From NCBI GenBank assembly GCA_949128115.1, contig OX421963.1:52757306-52821305 (forward strand): DNA of 64,000 nt, given 5' to 3'. This document shows positions 61,097-64,000 of this stretch, one piece after another; positions within the stretch are counted from its first letter, which is position 1; each line of letters begins with the position of its first letter. The position numbers and the translations under genes are program-made. The notes under the pieces were generated by a model that ran no database searches, had not been told where the DNA came from, and worked only from the letters and a program-made list of their open reading frames with translations. The DNA comes from Anaspis maculata (Eukaryota; Arthropoda; Insecta; Coleoptera; Scraptiidae).

Positions 61097-62528
61097 GTGA
61101 GCTCGTCACTCGGCTTTTCCATTGAAATGAAAAGTCTTTTTCGTCGCGCCTGGCCCCGTGTGTCTCCCAACAAAAACACTGTGTTTTGTTGCAACGACGA
61201 AACAGCTGCATTTTCGTCCTCGGGAAAATCGGAATGTCAGATGCAGGAACGGGGTGGCCAACCATGATTTTCGATCGTTCGTTCCCTGTTGTTTTTTTTT
61301 TTCGTCTATTATTCGTTTGACAGTTGTTCTTCCCCCGAAATGTTTTTGTTGATCGTGCACATTTTCATTGCAATGTGAAGTTAATAACCCGCAAGTATAT
61401 CGCTGGCCAGTTTCCGCTGTTCCGTAAACAGTAACGTGGGTTTTTTATCGATTTGATAAGAGTTTGGGTGTGTTGATGGTCCCCAAATGAGTGAAAATGT
61501 TGTTTTCCATTTTCCATGTTTCAAAGCTCAGGGGGCGTTGCAAAGCTTTGCAATTTTATTGCTATTTTTTTTTATTAACGTCTTGAAGAGGAAATCTCAT
61601 TATCCCGACTCGGCCGGGCTTGGTTTGCTGTTTTTAACCCCGCATATGGCTGCCTTGTTTACTTTATTGCTCGTGAGGTCTGACTTTAATCTTGACTCAT
61701 TTTTGTTCAAACAACAAATACCTAGGTACTTTCCGGTTGAAGTATGCACATCAGTTTAAATTTAAAGTCTAGATTTTTTCATCTTATCGTAAAAATTTTC
61801 CAATTTTTGTAATTAGTTTACACCCTGTACTCAAGTACCTTGTTACCTAAGTACTTTTTTTTTTCTTTAAATTTACGACATGTTTATGTTTATACCCACC
61901 TAAATAAACAAACTAACTGTAAAAGGCCTGTCAAGTCTGTCAAAAACACCCTTTCCAGACTCCATTTAGGTAGTGTGTAAACATTACCTTTCTGCGAGCG
62001 TTTCTGTTTTTTTTTTAGTGCAAAATATCTTTCCACCGAAATCATGACGTGCATCACTGTGACCACTTTTTGACAGCTGATTTCGTAATCATAACCACTC
62101 CACGTTTTTCTTCATCTCCCTGGAATGTTTCAATTTCATTTGCTGATTTTTATTATCTTTTATTTATCATTCGGCAACCGCAAGACTAAAAGAAAAGATA
62201 CCAAGATAACATAAGGATATTTTTACAGTTTTTCAATTCAATATTTCAAGTTCCTACTTACCGAATACTACTTGTCAATTTAATAATAACCCTGATACTT
62301 TTTTACCCCGGTAATAACCTTGATTCTTTGAATTTTAAGAGTGGTTTTTACTCTCAGAGCGGCTCCACTTGAAAGGCCTCTAAATCGAGAGCAGTGAAGT
62401 TCTTGCAACTGGCATTTGCAAAAATTGATTCCATTTTTTCCATTTGAACAAGTAAAAAGCAAGAAGTATGATGAAAACCGACCACAGACGAAGATCGTTA
62501 CATTTTACGCGCGCTATCCTAGGGCCTA
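61097..62528. other. stretch without recognisable genes
   Basis: AT-rich, few repeats compared with the rest of the window. Short frames here lack recognisable domains. Confidence 0.45.
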
Positions 62529-63466
62529 TAGACCGAAGAAGTGTGACGTCACAACATGGCAACATGGCCGGCGGTTGACATTTTCTGGAGGCCAACGTCA
62601 AACGTGACATGACCGTGGGATGCACGGCACGTGGCATGCACTTGACGTTTCTCTGTTTGTGTTTGTCATGTGTTTGTCAAATTTTTGCGAAGGTAAATAA
62701 CGGAAATGGATATAACAAAAAATATTCATATTTTGGGCTATATCAGGTGGAGGAAATCAAACTATATTGCTATAAACTAAAAACTGCTAACTATAAACTG
62801 CGATCCATTGCTCTTTGCCTCTGAGCATCTCATGAACGAGATTGTCGACGGCGATTCTCCTGCCCAGTTTTTCTTCAAGGTCTTCTCGCTGCCTTGATGG
62901 ACCGTTACAATGAAAACGAGCGTGTTCCGCGTTGTCCTGGCGCTGAGGCTTTTGAGGCTCCCCAGTATTTCTTTAATCCAACTTTGAACCAAGGCGTTCC
63001 ACTGCCGTTGCCACTGCTCGACGAACTGCTCTCTGGCCTTGTTTCTGCTTTCTGGTTTGCTGGTGGGCACTTCTAGGCTTGTTTCCTCTAATCGCAAGCA
63101 TCAGGGCGAAGGGTGGGATACCCGAGAGCGCTCGGGCTGCATCATGCGGAACCGTTCTGTCTGTAGGCACTGGTGATTCTGAGTGCAGCTTTGCGCAGCT
63201 CTCTGTCAATGAGTTGGGCCAATACTGGCTTTTTTGCAACCAAATCCGCCTGGATGACGCTGGCTGTCTCTTAGGCTGGCAATTTCAGCAATGCTCACTG
63301 CCATTTTGCACTGACTTTTGTGACTTTTGTTGTGAACCTCCAGAAAATGTCATGCCAAACACAACCAAACATAGAAACGTCACGTTCATCATGTGACGTT
63401 GGCCTCCAGAAAATGTCAACCGCCGGCCATGTTGCCATGTTGTGACGTCATCACTTCTTCGGTCTA
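62529..63466 (+). mobile_element. 938-bp TIR element with TA target
   Basis: The ends TAGACCGAAGAAGTG and CACTTCTTCGGTCTA are flanked by TA. The TIRs run about 85 bp (TGACGTCACAACATGGCAAC and inverse, CATTTTCTGGAGGCCAACGT and inverse). The interior (62777-63239) has open frames of 60-106 codons on both strands and is GC-richer than the flanks, but no transposase motif was recognised. Confidence 0.85.
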
Positions 63467-63574
63467 TACATATTCATTTGTCATGGAAAAACTTTCTTTT
63501 TTAGGTTGGGCTTTCCATAATATTTCACACGATCAGCCGTTGCGATTTTTCCATTAAAAAATCTGGGACTGAAG

Positions 63575-63934
63575 TTATTTGACAAGAAATTGGTCGTCAG
63601 CTTCGTATCTTCGGTTCCAGACTTTGTAATAGAAAAAATCGCCCTGACCGATCATGTGGAATGATATCGTGTTCCTAGTCTTTTGGGAAAAGTGGAATTG
63701 ATTTTTTTAAATGCCAGTTGCGAGCGTATAGAAGTTATTTACTACATTTTCATGTGGTATTGAATTCGAACTGACTACCGATTCGGTACTGACTTCAGTA
63801 TGTAAGCGCTTGCAGTTTTGGATCGAAATCATATCCAAGTTCAAGGTCGATTCGTTAAATTCTGGGATTGTATCGGGATTGACATCCATCTTTCCCATGA
63901 GAGAAATCACTTGCGCGCATACTCGTGAGCGCAT
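63575..63934 (-). other. unidentified minus-strand ORF with in-frame continuation
   Basis: An ORF from 63934 to a TAA at 63707-63709 encodes 75 residues (from the internal Met near 63898: MGKMDVNPDTIPEFNES). The same frame continues past that stop for another 43 codons, including FHMIGQGDFFYYKVWNRRY, to a TAA at 63575. The composition looks protein-like in both parts. It could be two exons with unseen splice sites, a decayed gene, or chance. I do not recognise the product. Confidence 0.3.
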
Positions 63935-64000
63935 ACTCCCGCTAGTACAAACGGCTACTGCTACTACAGACCGCTAGATATGTGTACTGTCAAAATATTA

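Overview
The window is a stretch of animal nuclear DNA, most likely from an insect. It is AT-rich, the genes carry short GT-AG introns, and the protein genes have clear animal orthologues. A copia LTR retrotransposon carries an initiator-tRNA-like primer site of the kind seen in insect copia, and much of the remaining sequence is transposon debris. I cannot fix the order of insect from sequence alone.

Four host protein genes can be read. At the left end, on +, is the 3' part of the CCR4-NOT subunit CNOT3 (exons 4962-5516 and 5577-5675, with a probable upstream exon at 3-101). On the minus strand, 7936-25171, is a complete 13-exon BCR/ABR-type Rho regulator: N-terminal coiled coil, DH, PH, C2 and RhoGAP. 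Its exon lengths sum to 3216 nt with every splice phase matching, giving about 1071 residues. About 480 bp away and divergent on + is an ABHD12-like serine hydrolase (paralogue A, 25652-26916). A second copy on + (paralogue B, 43245-46132) has the same membrane-anchor exon and catalytic triad. The 16 kb between A and B is mobile DNA.

The rest is dominated by inverted-repeat (foldback) elements, many with a CAG...CTG terminus beside a TA dinucleotide, nested inside one another. Others are MITEs of several TSD classes (8-bp hAT type, TAA/TTA, TA, AT), four tRNA-headed SINE-like copies, satellite-like tandem arrays, and a copia element (36525-41690). The copia has two identical 162-bp LTRs but a body broken by two MITEs and a deletion. 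The large introns of CNOT3 (4.9 kb) and of the BCR-like gene (7.2 kb) are built mostly of these palindromes.

Region by region: 1-5.7 kb CNOT3; 5.7-7.9 kb intergenic; 7.9-25.2 kb BCR-like; 25.6-26.9 kb hydrolase A; 27-36 kb foldbacks and MITEs; 36.5-41.7 kb copia; 43.2-46.1 kb hydrolase B; 47-54.4 kb foldbacks, repeat family A and an element with subterminal motif arrays; 55.2-60.6 kb a foldback nested three levels deep; 60.8-64 kb a possible promoter/5' exon, a TA-flanked inverted-repeat element and an unidentified minus-strand ORF. I found no clear new enzymatic or defence system. The most unusual material is the foldback architecture, the motif arrays at 51.7-54.4 kb, the broken copia with identical LTRs, and an intron of hydrolase B built around an inverted repeat.
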